NCBI GenBank assembly: GCA_002359735.1
Contig: DENS01000001.1
Coordinates: forward strand, 182,878-246,877
Length of the DNA stretch: 64,000 bases
Direction of reading: 5' to 3'
Origin: Micavibrio sp. UBA2638
Lineage (GTDB): Bacteria > Pseudomonadota > Alphaproteobacteria > Micavibrionales > Micavibrionaceae
Shown: piece by piece, positions 36,901 to 44,096 of the stretch
Layout of the letters: the number at the start of each line of letters is the position of its first letter
How positions within the stretch are numbered: the first letter of the stretch is position 1
Program-made: the position numbers and the translations under genes
Notes under the pieces: generated by a model
The model's database searches: none
Seen by the model: only the letters and a program-made list of their open reading frames with translations
Told to the model about the DNA's origin: nothing

Positions 36901-38017
36901 GACCATCAACATCCGGATCATCCGCAACCGCATCCACGATCACATCGATATTGCCTGAGACTGTTCCCACGCGCTCGGTTGCCGGATCTTCTTCACGCAC
37001 CGTAATCGGTAAGCTCAGTAAGTCTACATCGCTATCGGCTGGCGGGCTTAATACTGGACCGCCAGAATATGGTGTACCCGAGGCCGTTGTATGCGTCCAT
37101 GTCCCCGTAGCAGCATCAAAAGTTCCTTCCGTCACGGTTACAGCCCAACCAGCAGGAATACCCGTGATAGTAAAAGTCAAAATACCCGCATCCGTTACCG
37201 GAACGGCATTAATCAGCAACTGAACGCTGCCGTCTTCCAAAACCTGAACATTGTTAAATTCCGCCTCAGGATTAAGAGGGCCAGGACCCTCCGGCGCATC
37301 TTCTTCAATAAACAGATCATCGCTTGGGCGCTCAATTCCATATTCCAAAGCGGTTGGGTCAATCGGGCCAACATCATCCAATGGAATAACACCTTGCGCG
37401 CTGAATGTACTTTCATAACCATAACCGGAATTGCCAGCCGCCCCGGTTCCAGCCTCACCAGCGGCCGGTTCAATATTGGCCAAAGTATCGGCAACGCTTT
37501 CCTGACCGGCGGCCGGTTCTGTTTGCGCCAGCTGTTCAACAACAGCATCCGGTGTCTGACTTTCTTCTTCAATTGCGGCTTCACGCAAATTAACCTGAGG
37601 CTCTTCCAATTCTTCAACGGATGGCTCTTGCCCCTCATCAAGCAAAGACGCCAGGGTCACAACCTCACCGTTAATAAAGTTCAAACTCGTCTCATTGCCG
37701 GCAAATTCACGGGTGTAATTTTCCAATGTTACTGTGGAGCCATTATCAAAAGTAACAACCAGATCATCACCCTGGGTTTGTGCGGATACAATGTCATCTG
37801 ATGACATATTAAAAACATATTTTTGATTGGCATCAGCCTCGATGGCTTGCCCAACGCCTGCAACTGGCTTCCCGATAATAACCGTTCCTTCTTCGGTAAT
37901 ATTGAAACACACTTCATCCCCCATCTGAAGCGAGGTGCTTTCAACAGCTGAAGTCTCATCTACTGGGCCGGCATTTTCCGTGATATTGATGCTTTCGCCG
38001 GTTACGTTATTGGTCAT
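30992..38017 (-). CDS. Giant RTX adhesin with two VWA domains
   Basis: A 2341-residue acidic surface protein. The N-terminal 120 residues resemble the prefix region of Bap/Lap adhesins (GDDLVVTFDNGSTVTLENY). Residues 168-195 hold PAAG, PAAG and GAAG, similar to LapG cleavage sites. About residues 250-1200 form long Ig-like repeats, recurring as DGSESIVNII, LTLTVTGIDL and DAVAD blocks. Two von Willebrand A domains with intact MIDAS motif DVSGSMAG lie near 1245-1440 and 1720-1920. RTX nonapeptides ([20 protein letters not shown]) near 2205-2250 and a type I secretion C-terminus follow. No Sec signal. AAGGAG eight bases before the ATG supports the start. It is likely exported by the adjacent system and used for attachment or biofilm. 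Confidence 0.93.
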   Translation of the reverse strand: MTNNVTGESINITENAGPVDETSAVESTSLQMGDEVCFNITEEGTVIIGKPVAGVGQAIEADANQKYVFNMSSDDIVSAQTQGDDLVVTFDNGSTVTLENYTREFAGNETSLNFINGEVVTLASLLDEGQEPSVEELEEPQVNLREAAIEEESQTPDAVVEQLAQTEPAAGQESVADTLANIEPAAGEAGTGAAGNSGYGYESTFSAQGVIPLDDVGPIDPTALEYGIERPSDDLFIEEDAPEGPGPLNPEAEFNNVQVLEDGSVQLLINAVPVTDAGILTFTITGIPAGWAVTVTEGTFDAATGTWTHTTASGTPYSGGPVLSPPADSDVDLLSLPITVREEDPATERVGTVSGNIDVIVDAVADDPDVDGLDDTGLEGATLDIEIPTALTGEEVNNGGIGTDDGSESIVNIIISPVDPAVDLNDYIITNVNGPVTLDSNGNIVFADRGDLVDLQITPKDPKFVGSIDLDITLNTRDNASDVDFNTTNDTAQDNDVITLTWKPVAKPPEVEVEPRDANPNGDVDNGYVYEDNSVIMDVTGTLDANGSGNEILTLTVTGIDLSVLQGGANGFVPSNGPDGEVWTRVDAGGQFATDASYTITLNNGGANYVGSFTFTPDAQSDLDLTGMSAVASAYEPATNTSADSAPDSFDVYVDAVADPLDLKVEDSGGVENTALDIKISNVFTGEQLIENNGGDVNDGSESIVNIILSSAADLQADFIVTNDNNNITFDSNGNIVFTDKSDLNGLQIKPVDTNYAGTIEVTVTLNTAETQLNGVDFDATNNTATDSEVIRLSWDPTINPPSIVVNNGVDDALVKEDFSVDVPVFAKLGANASDTETLTIRIDGINLERLEGGENGFGATGQNGQNWTRVDDGSDNTNASYEIVLPAGVKEYNGVLSFDPLDQSDLDISGMIATAIANDTVTTSEGVLQVSDSATDSFNVIVDAVADKPDVTAADNSGEEGAALSVDINGMLGVDNFDGSESITGYEVRGNQTQMNDFIFKVNGVERAPVNGVVSLAPAEVDALVVTPRDDSFVGDLKLDAVILTADKPNDQEYDASDNTNSDRDPFTLTWIDDDEPILADPDPVSVDETNFFVAPNGQDSAGNTIEVSFGDDANGATIVGNGAFGNPQNITSNGDTISVSFDAATNTYTGTAGGRDVFTLQINAPSFEANGDAKSTYTFTLLDTVDHPVDGPSAADHNDDIPFTFGFTATDSDGDMKDGTITVNVLDDGPVAHDDVNDFAATQVNQDYNIVLVLDVSGSMAGNKIDLLKSSVSNLLQDFNNYNAGDVKVHIVPFSTSNQASASFSVTSDSELNAAIDFINGMNANGFTNYEAPMQSAINWLQGGNGSDQPIAGAETYTYFVSDGEPNRYVNNSGGTSSGSADLVMAEIDGNTATDTVSEINLLQSLSTEVIGVGIGVNATTLGRLGQIDSDGTALDVQDPNDLDAALQSTNPLNGTTSGNVITGQNGGAGAADILSADQDTTLTHIQFGSDVESLSGTGTATIDGAYGTLMINADGSYTYKLTATSTTADALQEVFKYTITDGDGDTAFANLTINITIPDDQPVILSTTDLSVDETDFTIPTMDQDSDSGQVDADFGNDGPGTYLVGNANDVTFTGAKNGALTSNGTPIEITVEGNSYVGKAAGETIFTLELNENNGHYNFTLLGQMDHADATNPDDVITMKFDVNVKDADNDSAAGKITVKVFDDAPVAHDDINAYQIEEIGKDFNIALILDVSGSMAGEQIALLKSSVSNLLQDYNDYKGGSVKVHIVPFATSDQASATFNVSSDAELNAAINFINGMNASGFTNYEAPMQSAIDWLQGNTANSPIAGAETYTYFVSDGEPNRYVNNSGGTSSGSADLVMAEIDGNTATDTVSEIDLLQSLSTEVVGVGIGVNATTLGRLGQIDSDGTALDVQDANDLYASLSAINPVQGSADGNVLSGENGGSNAADTLSQDADTLVTDVDGHAVLVGSSTVVDGTYGTLTIAANGEYSYTLKPGLSTVTGGTSARLNPAASDAYGNQTSITNNGITVAIANVGDYDISWVDTADGSGLGIASPSGSDKIYPKGETFDISFDQDASSVILTISELGSNNNNGEYGLDYTVHFADGTSQIGEFQFDPAIIVNGYADFELSSDDFGGKLIESVSINSTDAGFYDGASMLLADVQVTYPGSVEDIVDTFTYTITDADGDTSTATLTLYGDQYGTTIGNDNLYGNDNDNVIYGDAGDDVIVGNGGNDTLIGGQGADTFVFTENGGQDTVTDFDLSEGDALDIGDVLTGYDSLADSLSDFVFTASSGADTEVYVDAAGGGDQAAATLLVTLEGVDVTLDDLTGASKGGIIV
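32226..32870 (-). repeat. Second copy of the duplicated VWA-coding segment
   Basis: This part of the RTX gene closely matches 33655-34310 at the DNA level, including long identical stretches over the segments that encode the MIDAS motif and FVSDGEPNRYVNNSGG. The two copies lie about 1.43 kb apart in the same orientation. The copies differ mainly at scattered third codon positions. Confidence 0.85.
33655..34310 (-). repeat. First copy of the duplicated VWA-coding segment
   Basis: Direct repeat partner of 32226-32870. It encodes the first VWA domain of the adhesin. Similarity at the DNA level suggests recent duplication or ongoing gene conversion. Confidence 0.85.
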
Positions 38018-38076
38018 TTTTGGGCTCCTTGAGTTAATTTAGCCATCGTCAGTATTACCTGAATTTTGGCCGCATA

Positions 38077-38092
38077 TTAATCCTTTATTAAC
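38077..38092 (+). promoter_or_regulatory. CtrA-type box upstream of the RTX adhesin gene
   Basis: TTAA, seven bases, TTAAC: an exact match to the binding consensus of the cell-cycle regulator CtrA of alphaproteobacteria. It lies 60-75 bases before the RTX start, just downstream of the expected transcription start, a position more compatible with repression than activation from the promoter noted next to it. Confidence 0.45.
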
Positions 38093-38104
38093 GAAATGTA
38101 CAAG

Positions 38105-38133
38105 ATATTAACGCAACTAATTGACTCTGTCAA
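38105..38133 (-). promoter_or_regulatory. Promoter of the RTX adhesin gene, with an overlapping palindrome
   Basis: Minus strand TTGACA (38133-38128), a 17-base spacer and TAATAT (38110-38105). The -35 box is part of a palindrome, ATTGAC-TCT-GTCAAT at 38120-38134, which might be an operator. The leader would be about 80 bases and carries a good ribosome binding site. Confidence 0.55.
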
Positions 38134-38251
38134 TAATTATGTTAAAGACCCTGCTTGATAATATACAGCCTCGCTTCATACATTTCCCCTATTTTTTTCA
38201 TACATATTGCAAGAGACCTTGCCTTTATGCATGAAACACTGATTATATATA

Positions 38252-38267
38252 TAGTAAAGTCTTACTA
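38252..38267. promoter_or_regulatory. Palindrome upstream of the receiver gene
   Basis: TAGTAA, four bases AGTC, TTACTA, about 25 bases before the ATG at 38293 and directly after a TATATATA stretch that could be a -10 region. A candidate operator for the receiver gene; no regulator is known. Confidence 0.35.
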
Positions 38268-38292
38268 AATTTGTGTTAACGTAATTGATATT

Positions 38293-38787
38293 ATGAGTTT
38301 TAAATTTGAAAATCTGAGCGTGTTGATTGTGGAAGATACAGTTCCCATGCGTAAGCTCGTTATCTCTGTCCTTGACACATTGGGCGTTGGGCGTATTTTT
38401 TCTGCCGTTGACGGTGAAACGGGTTTTGATATTTTTTGTAAAGAAAAACCGGACATTATTATAACCGATTGGCACATGATCCCGATGAGCGGCATTGAAC
38501 TGGTGAATAAAATCAGACTGGATAGCGCCTCCCCGAATAAAATGGTTCCTATTATTATGATGACCGGATACAGCGCCATGCCCAGGGTATCAGAGGCCCG
38601 CGACTGCGGAGCCACGGAATTTCTGGTGAAACCGTTTTCCGCCAATGATCTGGCAAGGCGCATTGCCTATGTCATTAATAAGCCGCGTGATTTTATTGAA
38701 ACCGATGATTTCTTCGGGCCGGACAGGCGGCGCCGAAAGCTGGATAATTACAACGGCCCCTATAGAAGGGATCAAGATCGTAAATAA
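38293..38787 (+). CDS. Stand-alone CheY-like receiver with basic C-terminal tail
   Basis: A 164-residue protein. The receiver has E14-D15, phosphoacceptor D59 in IIITDWHM, the conserved T in MMTGYS and Lys in FLVKPF. After about residue 130 comes a short tail with DFFGPDRRRR and YRRD, seen in small receiver proteins of alphaproteobacteria. It has no output domain, so it must act by protein contact. It is divergent from the RTX gene across 275 bases and followed 72 bases on by a small helical protein gene, perhaps its partner. Confidence 0.85.
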   Translation: MSFKFENLSVLIVEDTVPMRKLVISVLDTLGVGRIFSAVDGETGFDIFCKEKPDIIITDWHMIPMSGIELVNKIRLDSASPNKMVPIIMMTGYSAMPRVSEARDCGATEFLVKPFSANDLARRIAYVINKPRDFIETDDFFGPDRRRRKLDNYNGPYRRDQDRK

Positions 38788-38859
38788 GACCCTTTTAAAA
38801 AAAACAGGCCGCGTTAAATAAAAATTTATAAGTAACAGATAATATAAAAATAAAAGCAC

Positions 38860-39378
38860 ATGACAACGATAGAAATGACGGAAAAGAAACAGCCCAAGGT
38901 AATCAAAGCAAACTATGCGCTGCAGGCGAAAGTTGGCTCCGGACCGCTTGACACCCAAAAAGTCGAGGCCTGCCAAAAGGTCATGGACAATAACGATGTC
39001 GATTTTGCGCCCATGGCCATGGATATTCTAAACAAACTCAAACAGGCCATAGACGACGCCAAAAACGGCGCAGACGATGTTCAGCAATCCGTAGAGAAAA
39101 TGACCCAGCCTGTGATGGAGCTTAAGGCCAACGCGGCTTTGTTCCGGTATGACCTGATTGGCAACCTTGCCAATGTCATGCTCAGCTTTCTGGAAGCGGT
39201 CAAAACACTGGACAACACGGCCATTGAAATTGTCAACGCCCACCACCAGACATTAAGTGCGATTGTCCTGAAAAAAATGCAGGGCGATGGCGGAAAATAT
39301 GGCAAGCAATTGGAACAGGAATTAAAAGATGCCTGTATGCGTTATTTCCAAAAAAAGCGTGAAAGCGCCTCCACATAA
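38860..39378 (+). CDS. Helical hypothetical protein paired with the receiver gene
   Basis: A 172-residue, mostly alpha-helical soluble protein with no membrane segment. Residues about 45-150 look like a helical bundle (VDFAPMAMDILNKLKQAI, RYDLIGNLANVMLSFLEAV, EIVNAHHQTLSAIVLKKM). The His-rich helix recalls a histidine-phosphotransfer bundle, but the HxxKG motif is absent, so this is only a suggestion. Followed by a terminator; probably an operon with the receiver gene. Confidence 0.7.
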   Translation: MTTIEMTEKKQPKVIKANYALQAKVGSGPLDTQKVEACQKVMDNNDVDFAPMAMDILNKLKQAIDDAKNGADDVQQSVEKMTQPVMELKANAALFRYDLIGNLANVMLSFLEAVKTLDNTAIEIVNAHHQTLSAIVLKKMQGDGGKYGKQLEQELKDACMRYFQKKRESAST

Positions 39379-39403
39379 CCAAAACCAGATGAGATCTCAC
39401 AAC

Positions 39404-39430
39404 AAAAAAGCGGCCGATGCCGCTTTTTCT
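39404..39430 (+). terminator. Rho-independent terminator of the receiver operon
   Basis: AAAAAGCGGC, four-base loop CGAT, GCCGCTTTTT. The stem ends in a T-run on the plus strand and an A-run on the other side, so it may also act for serA, which ends at 39466 on the minus strand. Confidence 0.85.
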
Positions 39431-39465
39431 TTAACCTTTAAGGTATAACACCGTGACACAATGCC

Positions 39466-41061
39466 CTAATTAAAAGACAACCGCTTTACGCTTTTGATAT
39501 GCGGCAAGCTCTCAATATCAGCAAACAAGGCATCAGGAACGGCCTCGTCCAGTGATACCAGACATATGGCTGTGCTGTCTTCTTTACGGCCCAAACGGAA
39601 ATCTGCAATATTATGCCCCGCATCGGCCAATGTCGTACCCAGCGCGCCAATCATGCCCGGTTGGTCATTATTACGAATAAATAGCATATGCTTGGTTAAG
39701 GCAGCCTCAATCGGAACGCCCTCAATATTGACGATACGCGGCTCACGCCCGGTAAAGAGTGTACCGGTAATATTGCGAACGCGATTATCGGTCGTAACAA
39801 TCAGATTAATCATAGAACGCCATTCACGCGGCTTGTCATCATAACTTTGTTTAATGTGAATACCCCGGCTTTCCGCAACCTGCATCGCATTCACCATATT
39901 CACACTATCCATTTGCGAAGACAAAAGATGGGCAATCACAACCGATGTGATGGGATCAGTATTCAAATCTGTTACGGTCCCTTCATATTCAATCTCGATT
40001 TTCTTAATTGAACTATCGGTTATCTGACCGGCAAATTCACCAAGCTGTTCCGCCAGTTTCACATATGGCTTCAGGCGCGGCGCGTCCTCGGCGGAAATGG
40101 ACGGCATATTCAAGGCATTGGTAATGGCACCGTTGACCAGATAATCGCTCATTTGCTCTGAAACCTGAATGGCGACATTATACTGTGCCTCTGATGTGGC
40201 GGCGCCCAGATGCGGTGTACACACCACATTTTCCATACCAAATAATATATTATCCTTGGCTGGCTCCACTTCAAATACATCCAGCGCGGCCCCGGCAACT
40301 TTCCCGCTTTCCAGAGCTTCTTTTAAATCGGCCTCGTTCACAATCCCGCCGCGGGCACAATTGATAATACGAACGCCGTCCTTCATTTTGGCGATATTGG
40401 CCTTATTGATCAGATTGGCGGTTTTATCATTTTTAGGAACATGGATGGTGATAAAATCAGATTTTGCGAACAGCTCATCCAGCTCCACCTTTTTAACACC
40501 AAGGTCCAGGGCGCGTTCTTCGGTTAAAAACGGATCAAACGCAATGACGTTCATCTTCAACCCAACACCGCGCGTGGCCGCAATCCCGCCGATATTACCG
40601 CATCCGATAACGCCCAGCGTTTTATTATACAGCTCCACACCCATAAAGCGTTTCTTTTCCCATTTTCCTTCATGCGTGGATTTATTGGCTTCCGGGATTT
40701 GACGCGCAAGGGCAAACATCATGGCAATTGCATGTTCTGCCGTTGTGATTGAATTTCCGAACGGCGTATTCATCACCACGACGCCCTTTTCGGTTGCTTT
40801 GGGAATATCAACGTTGTCAACACCGATACCGGCGCGGCCAATCACCTTTAGCCGGGTTGCCTTTTCCAACACTTCGGCCGTGACCGTTGTGGCGGATCGT
40901 ATTGCCAAACCGTCATATTGATCGATAATTTGCAAAAGCTCTTCAGCGGATGTTCCGGGTTTATAATCAACCTCACAGCCACCTTGTTCAAAAATATTGA
41001 CTGCTTGGGGGTCCAGCTTATCACTGATTAATACCCGCGGACGGGGTGTAGATTGTGCCAT
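39466..41061 (-). CDS. serA: D-3-phosphoglycerate dehydrogenase
   Basis: A 531-residue enzyme for the first step of serine synthesis. It belongs to the long type with an extra domain before the C-terminal ACT domain. Motifs: GRAGIGVDNVD, the NAD loop GVIGCGNIGG, INCARGGIVNE, and the catalytic His in TPHLGAAT. The ACT domain (about 455-531) starts MLFIRNNDQPGMIG. GGAG before the ATG at 41061 supports the start. serC and serB lie close by. Confidence 0.97.
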   Translation of the reverse strand: MAQSTPRPRVLISDKLDPQAVNIFEQGGCEVDYKPGTSAEELLQIIDQYDGLAIRSATTVTAEVLEKATRLKVIGRAGIGVDNVDIPKATEKGVVVMNTPFGNSITTAEHAIAMMFALARQIPEANKSTHEGKWEKKRFMGVELYNKTLGVIGCGNIGGIAATRGVGLKMNVIAFDPFLTEERALDLGVKKVELDELFAKSDFITIHVPKNDKTANLINKANIAKMKDGVRIINCARGGIVNEADLKEALESGKVAGAALDVFEVEPAKDNILFGMENVVCTPHLGAATSEAQYNVAIQVSEQMSDYLVNGAITNALNMPSISAEDAPRLKPYVKLAEQLGEFAGQITDSSIKKIEIEYEGTVTDLNTDPITSVVIAHLLSSQMDSVNMVNAMQVAESRGIHIKQSYDDKPREWRSMINLIVTTDNRVRNITGTLFTGREPRIVNIEGVPIEAALTKHMLFIRNNDQPGMIGALGTTLADAGHNIADFRLGRKEDSTAICLVSLDEAVPDALFADIESLPHIKSVKRLSFN

Positions 41062-41192
41062 AATTTTAACTCCTATTTTTGTCTTGTTTAGGCAAACAGG
41101 CTTATAGCAATAATCCTAATTGTGCAGCGTGTCAAAGACATTCGCAATATAATGTGATACGGTGCGCGCGATACAAAAATGATACTTTTTAT

Positions 41193-41221
41193 TTGACATA
41201 AAAACATGGGTCGTATAGTAT
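41193..41221 (+). promoter_or_regulatory. Promoter of the 41251 gene
   Basis: TTGACA at 41193-41198, then TAGTAT at 41216-41221 with a 17-base spacer (or TATAGT at 41214 with 15). An in-frame ATG at 41206 falls inside this promoter and is therefore not the start. Confidence 0.55.
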
Positions 41222-41250
41222 CTTTGAAATTACTATTAAAGGGGGCAATT

Positions 41251-41706
41251 ATGCCATCGCACGACAATGAAAAAGTTATCGCTGTACTGTCCTGTTTCAG
41301 AAAGCAGGCCGAGCTTAGAAAACCGGCGCAAAATGATGAACGCGTCTGGGACCGCGTTGAACGTTTGGCAGAATTATCCAGCGTTCAGGGCCATACAAAC
41401 ACCAGCACACAGCAACGGCTGGAAACATGGGAAAGTGCCGTCAATGCCTTACTGCAATATATAGACAATGAATGGCCCATTGAAAAACACAATAAAGTAC
41501 GCGCCGATAATATTGCCGAAATCGCAGCGACCCTCTTCGCAAAAGGGGCAACCTGCTTCCCCCAAAGTCAAAAATCAACAGAGCTGCAAAGCAAGGTCAT
41601 TGACGCATTCGAAGAACAAAACCTTCACTGCGCGCTTGATAATTACCGCCACCAGACCATGGCCATGATCAATGCCAGCTTTGCGCGCCCCCAAATAGCG
41701 CCCTAA
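41251..41706 (+). CDS. Hypothetical protein between serA and serC
   Basis: A 151-residue soluble, helical protein of no recognised family. It contains WDRVERLAELSS and WESAVNALLQYIDNEWPIEKH. The start at 41251 is chosen because AAAGGGGG lies just upstream and because the longer frame begins inside the promoter. It runs opposite to serA and serC. Function unknown. Confidence 0.7.
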   Translation: MPSHDNEKVIAVLSCFRKQAELRKPAQNDERVWDRVERLAELSSVQGHTNTSTQQRLETWESAVNALLQYIDNEWPIEKHNKVRADNIAEIAATLFAKGATCFPQSQKSTELQSKVIDAFEEQNLHCALDNYRHQTMAMINASFARPQIAP

Positions 41707-41712
41707 TACAAT

Positions 41713-41740
41713 AAAAGCGGGACAACTGGACCCCGCTTCT
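41713..41740 (+). terminator. Likely terminator
   Basis: AAGCGGG and CCCGCTT arms with a ten-base loop, followed by a T-containing stretch (CTATTCTAT). The weak T-run lowers confidence. Confidence 0.55.
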
Positions 41741-41771
41741 ATTCTATGCCGTTATTATCGGGAATATTGCC

Positions 41772-42944
41772 TTATGCGGCTTTTTTACGTTCTTCCTCGG
41801 CTTTGGCGGTGGCGTATGCCCAATCCAGCCACGGCATCAAGGCCTCAATATCACTGCTTTGTACCGTCGCGCCGCACCAGATACGCAATCCCGCAGGGGC
41901 GTCACGATAACCGGCAATGTCATAGGCAGCGTTTTCCGTATCCAGAAGTTTTGTCATCGCCTTGATAAAGCCCTGCTGGTCTTCTAAATCCTCGAACCAG
42001 CGATCAACCACCTTCAAACACACAGATGTGCGGGAGCGCGTTTCTTCTTTTTCAGCCAGAAAATCAACCCAGTCTGTACGGTTCACCCAGTTCTGTATGA
42101 CTTTATAGCTTTCTTCACTACGGGCAATTGTGGTATTCAAACCGCCAATGTTTTCGACCCAGTTTAACGCATCCAGACAGTCTTCAACCGCCAACATTGA
42201 CGGTGTATTGATGGTGGCGCCCTCAAAAATACCGGCGTTCAGCTTCCCACCCTTGGTCAGGCGGAACAGCTTGGGCATGGGCCATTTGGGCGTATAATTT
42301 TCAAGCCGTTCCACGGCACGCGGTGATAAAACCAACATACCGTGCGCGGCTTCACCGCCCAAAACTTTTTGCCAGCTCCAGGTCACAACATCCAGTTTGT
42401 CCCACGGCAGGTCATAGGCAAAAACCGCAGAGGTCGCATCACATAATGTCAGTCCCTCGCGCTGGTCACTGATCCATTCCCCATTCGGCACACGTACGCC
42501 GCTGGTGGTGCCGTTCCATACAAAAACGCAATCACGCGCGGGATCGGCCATATTCAAATCAGGCATGTCGCCATATTCTGACTGATATGATTTCACATCA
42601 TCCAGCTTTAGCTGGGATGTAATGTCCTTCAGCCAGTCGCCCGAGAAACTTTCCCACGCAAACACATCAACACCGCGCGCACCCAATATGGACCACATCG
42701 CCATTTCAAACGCCCCTGTATCCGAACCCGGCACGATACCAACCAGATAATCATCGGGAATACCCAATACTTTCTTCTGTTTATCGATGGTTTCCTTCAG
42801 TTTTTTCTTCAATGGGCCGGCGCGGTGCGAACGGCCAAGGCTGGCCTGGCGTAAATTTTCAAGCGCCCATCCGGGTCGTTTGGCACAGGGCCCCGATGAA
42901 AAACAAGGGTTTTTGGGTTTGGTGGAAGGCTTACTAGGTGTCAT
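41772..42944 (-). CDS. serC: Phosphoserine aminotransferase
   Basis: A 390-residue PLP enzyme that turns 3-phosphohydroxypyruvate into phosphoserine. The PLP Lys is K193 in [15 protein letters not shown]. The N-terminus [15 protein letters not shown] and the [20 protein letters not shown] segment match the branch of SerC found in alphaproteobacteria and methanogens rather than the E. coli type. Part of the serA-serC-serB neighbourhood. Confidence 0.95.
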   Translation of the reverse strand: MTPSKPSTKPKNPCFSSGPCAKRPGWALENLRQASLGRSHRAGPLKKKLKETIDKQKKVLGIPDDYLVGIVPGSDTGAFEMAMWSILGARGVDVFAWESFSGDWLKDITSQLKLDDVKSYQSEYGDMPDLNMADPARDCVFVWNGTTSGVRVPNGEWISDQREGLTLCDATSAVFAYDLPWDKLDVVTWSWQKVLGGEAAHGMLVLSPRAVERLENYTPKWPMPKLFRLTKGGKLNAGIFEGATINTPSMLAVEDCLDALNWVENIGGLNTTIARSEESYKVIQNWVNRTDWVDFLAEKEETRSRTSVCLKVVDRWFEDLEDQQGFIKAMTKLLDTENAAYDIAGYRDAPAGLRIWCGATVQSSDIEALMPWLDWAYATAKAEEERKKAA

Positions 42945-43092
42945 GTATATTGGTCCTGATCTATGTCGCTGATATTGGTCACATCAAAAAAGGGTTTATT
43001 AAACCGAAATTCGCTGCCACAATATGCCAGAGTTTTTATGTTTTCAACAGAGACTTTGCATTTATAGCCAAAGAAATGACGGAGATTTTTTT

Positions 43093-43998
43093 ATGGGCGG
43101 TTTTATCACCATTTTTATCGTTTTATTACTGATTGCGTATCTGTTTACATGCCTGTTTACCGTCCCCCAGCGCCGCGAAGCCTTAATCACCTGTTTTGGC
43201 CGCCACACCCGAACAGAGATTAATCCCGGCCTGCGTGTTAAATGGCCCTGGCCATTCAATGTGGTGGCGGCGCGCATCCCGACAGATTTACGCCAGGTCA
43301 ATGAAATGCTGGATACCAAAACGATTGATGATCTGTTTGTACGCCTGCCTATTACCATTCAATATGAAATCACTGATACCGCCGTTTTTTACTTTGACAC
43401 AAATGAACCGGTCAAACAGATGAGCATTATCGTCAGCGCCTCTGTGCGTAAATATACGTCGGCCAAACAATTTCAGGATCTTTATAATGAGCGCGATGAA
43501 ATATCCAGCGCCGTGATTGATGATGTGAAAGGGCAAATTCTGGAATACGGCATTAACATTCGCCGCATTGTTGTCGATGAACCGACAGCGCCAAAAGATG
43601 TACAGGATTCGTATAACCGTGTCCGCGCCTCAGAACGTGAAAAAGATGCGGCCACCAACGAAGCCGCCGCCGATTATATCCGCCGTGTCAAGGCCGCCGA
43701 AGCCGATAAGGAACGCAATATCCTGATCGGGGAAGGGGTCGCTGGCTTCCGCCAGTCCATTGCCGAAGGATACGCCGAAATTCGCCGCAAGCTGGTTCAA
43801 GACGGGGTTGATATTGTTGTCGCCGATCATTTTATGGAAGAAGCCATGCGATTGGACACCATTCGTGATGTCGGAGACAAAGGCAATATGGTGATTGTTA
43901 TGCCCGCCGGGCAGAATGACAATGCCATGAGCACACTGCTGACTGCCTCTCCGATATTGGAGAAAATCAATGAAAACCGCGAAAAAGTAAAAAAATAA
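43093..43998 (+). CDS. SPFH / band-7 domain membrane protein
   Basis: A 301-residue protein with one N-terminal membrane helix (FITIFIVLLLIAYLFTCLF) followed by a band-7/prohibitin domain (REALITCFGRHTRTEINPGLRVKWPWPF) and a helical region rich in Ala/Glu/Arg (about 190-260). Such proteins form oligomers in membrane microdomains and may guide proteases or signalling proteins. ATG 43093 is chosen because CGGAG precedes it and the membrane helix begins there; the upstream frame to 43024 is not needed. It stands between serC and serB. Confidence 0.85.
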   Translation: MGGFITIFIVLLLIAYLFTCLFTVPQRREALITCFGRHTRTEINPGLRVKWPWPFNVVAARIPTDLRQVNEMLDTKTIDDLFVRLPITIQYEITDTAVFYFDTNEPVKQMSIIVSASVRKYTSAKQFQDLYNERDEISSAVIDDVKGQILEYGINIRRIVVDEPTAPKDVQDSYNRVRASEREKDAATNEAAADYIRRVKAAEADKERNILIGEGVAGFRQSIAEGYAEIRRKLVQDGVDIVVADHFMEEAMRLDTIRDVGDKGNMVIVMPAGQNDNAMSTLLTASPILEKINENREKVKK

Positions 43999-44007
43999 GA
44001 CCGCACC

Positions 44008-44049
44008 GTATAATTTATTAAGATTTTCACGATAATCTGATAATTATAC
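44008..44049. repeat. AT-rich inverted repeat between the SPFH gene and serB
   Basis: GTATAATT at 44008-44015 and AATTATAC at 44042-44049 are perfect reverse complements; inside them AGATT (44021) and AATCT (44034) pair too. Without a T-run it is not a standard terminator; it may be an operator or a weak hairpin ahead of serB. Confidence 0.55.
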
Positions 44050-44096
44050 CCATTATGCAATGTCGCATACCGCCAATCAATGAGCTGGAGTAACCC

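Noticed and set aside
31000..37800. Many plus-strand open frames of 60-240 residues within the RTX gene
   Set aside because: They lie opposite a single continuous 2341-codon gene with clear domains; their sequences are low-complexity mirror images of the repeats with no ribosome binding sites.
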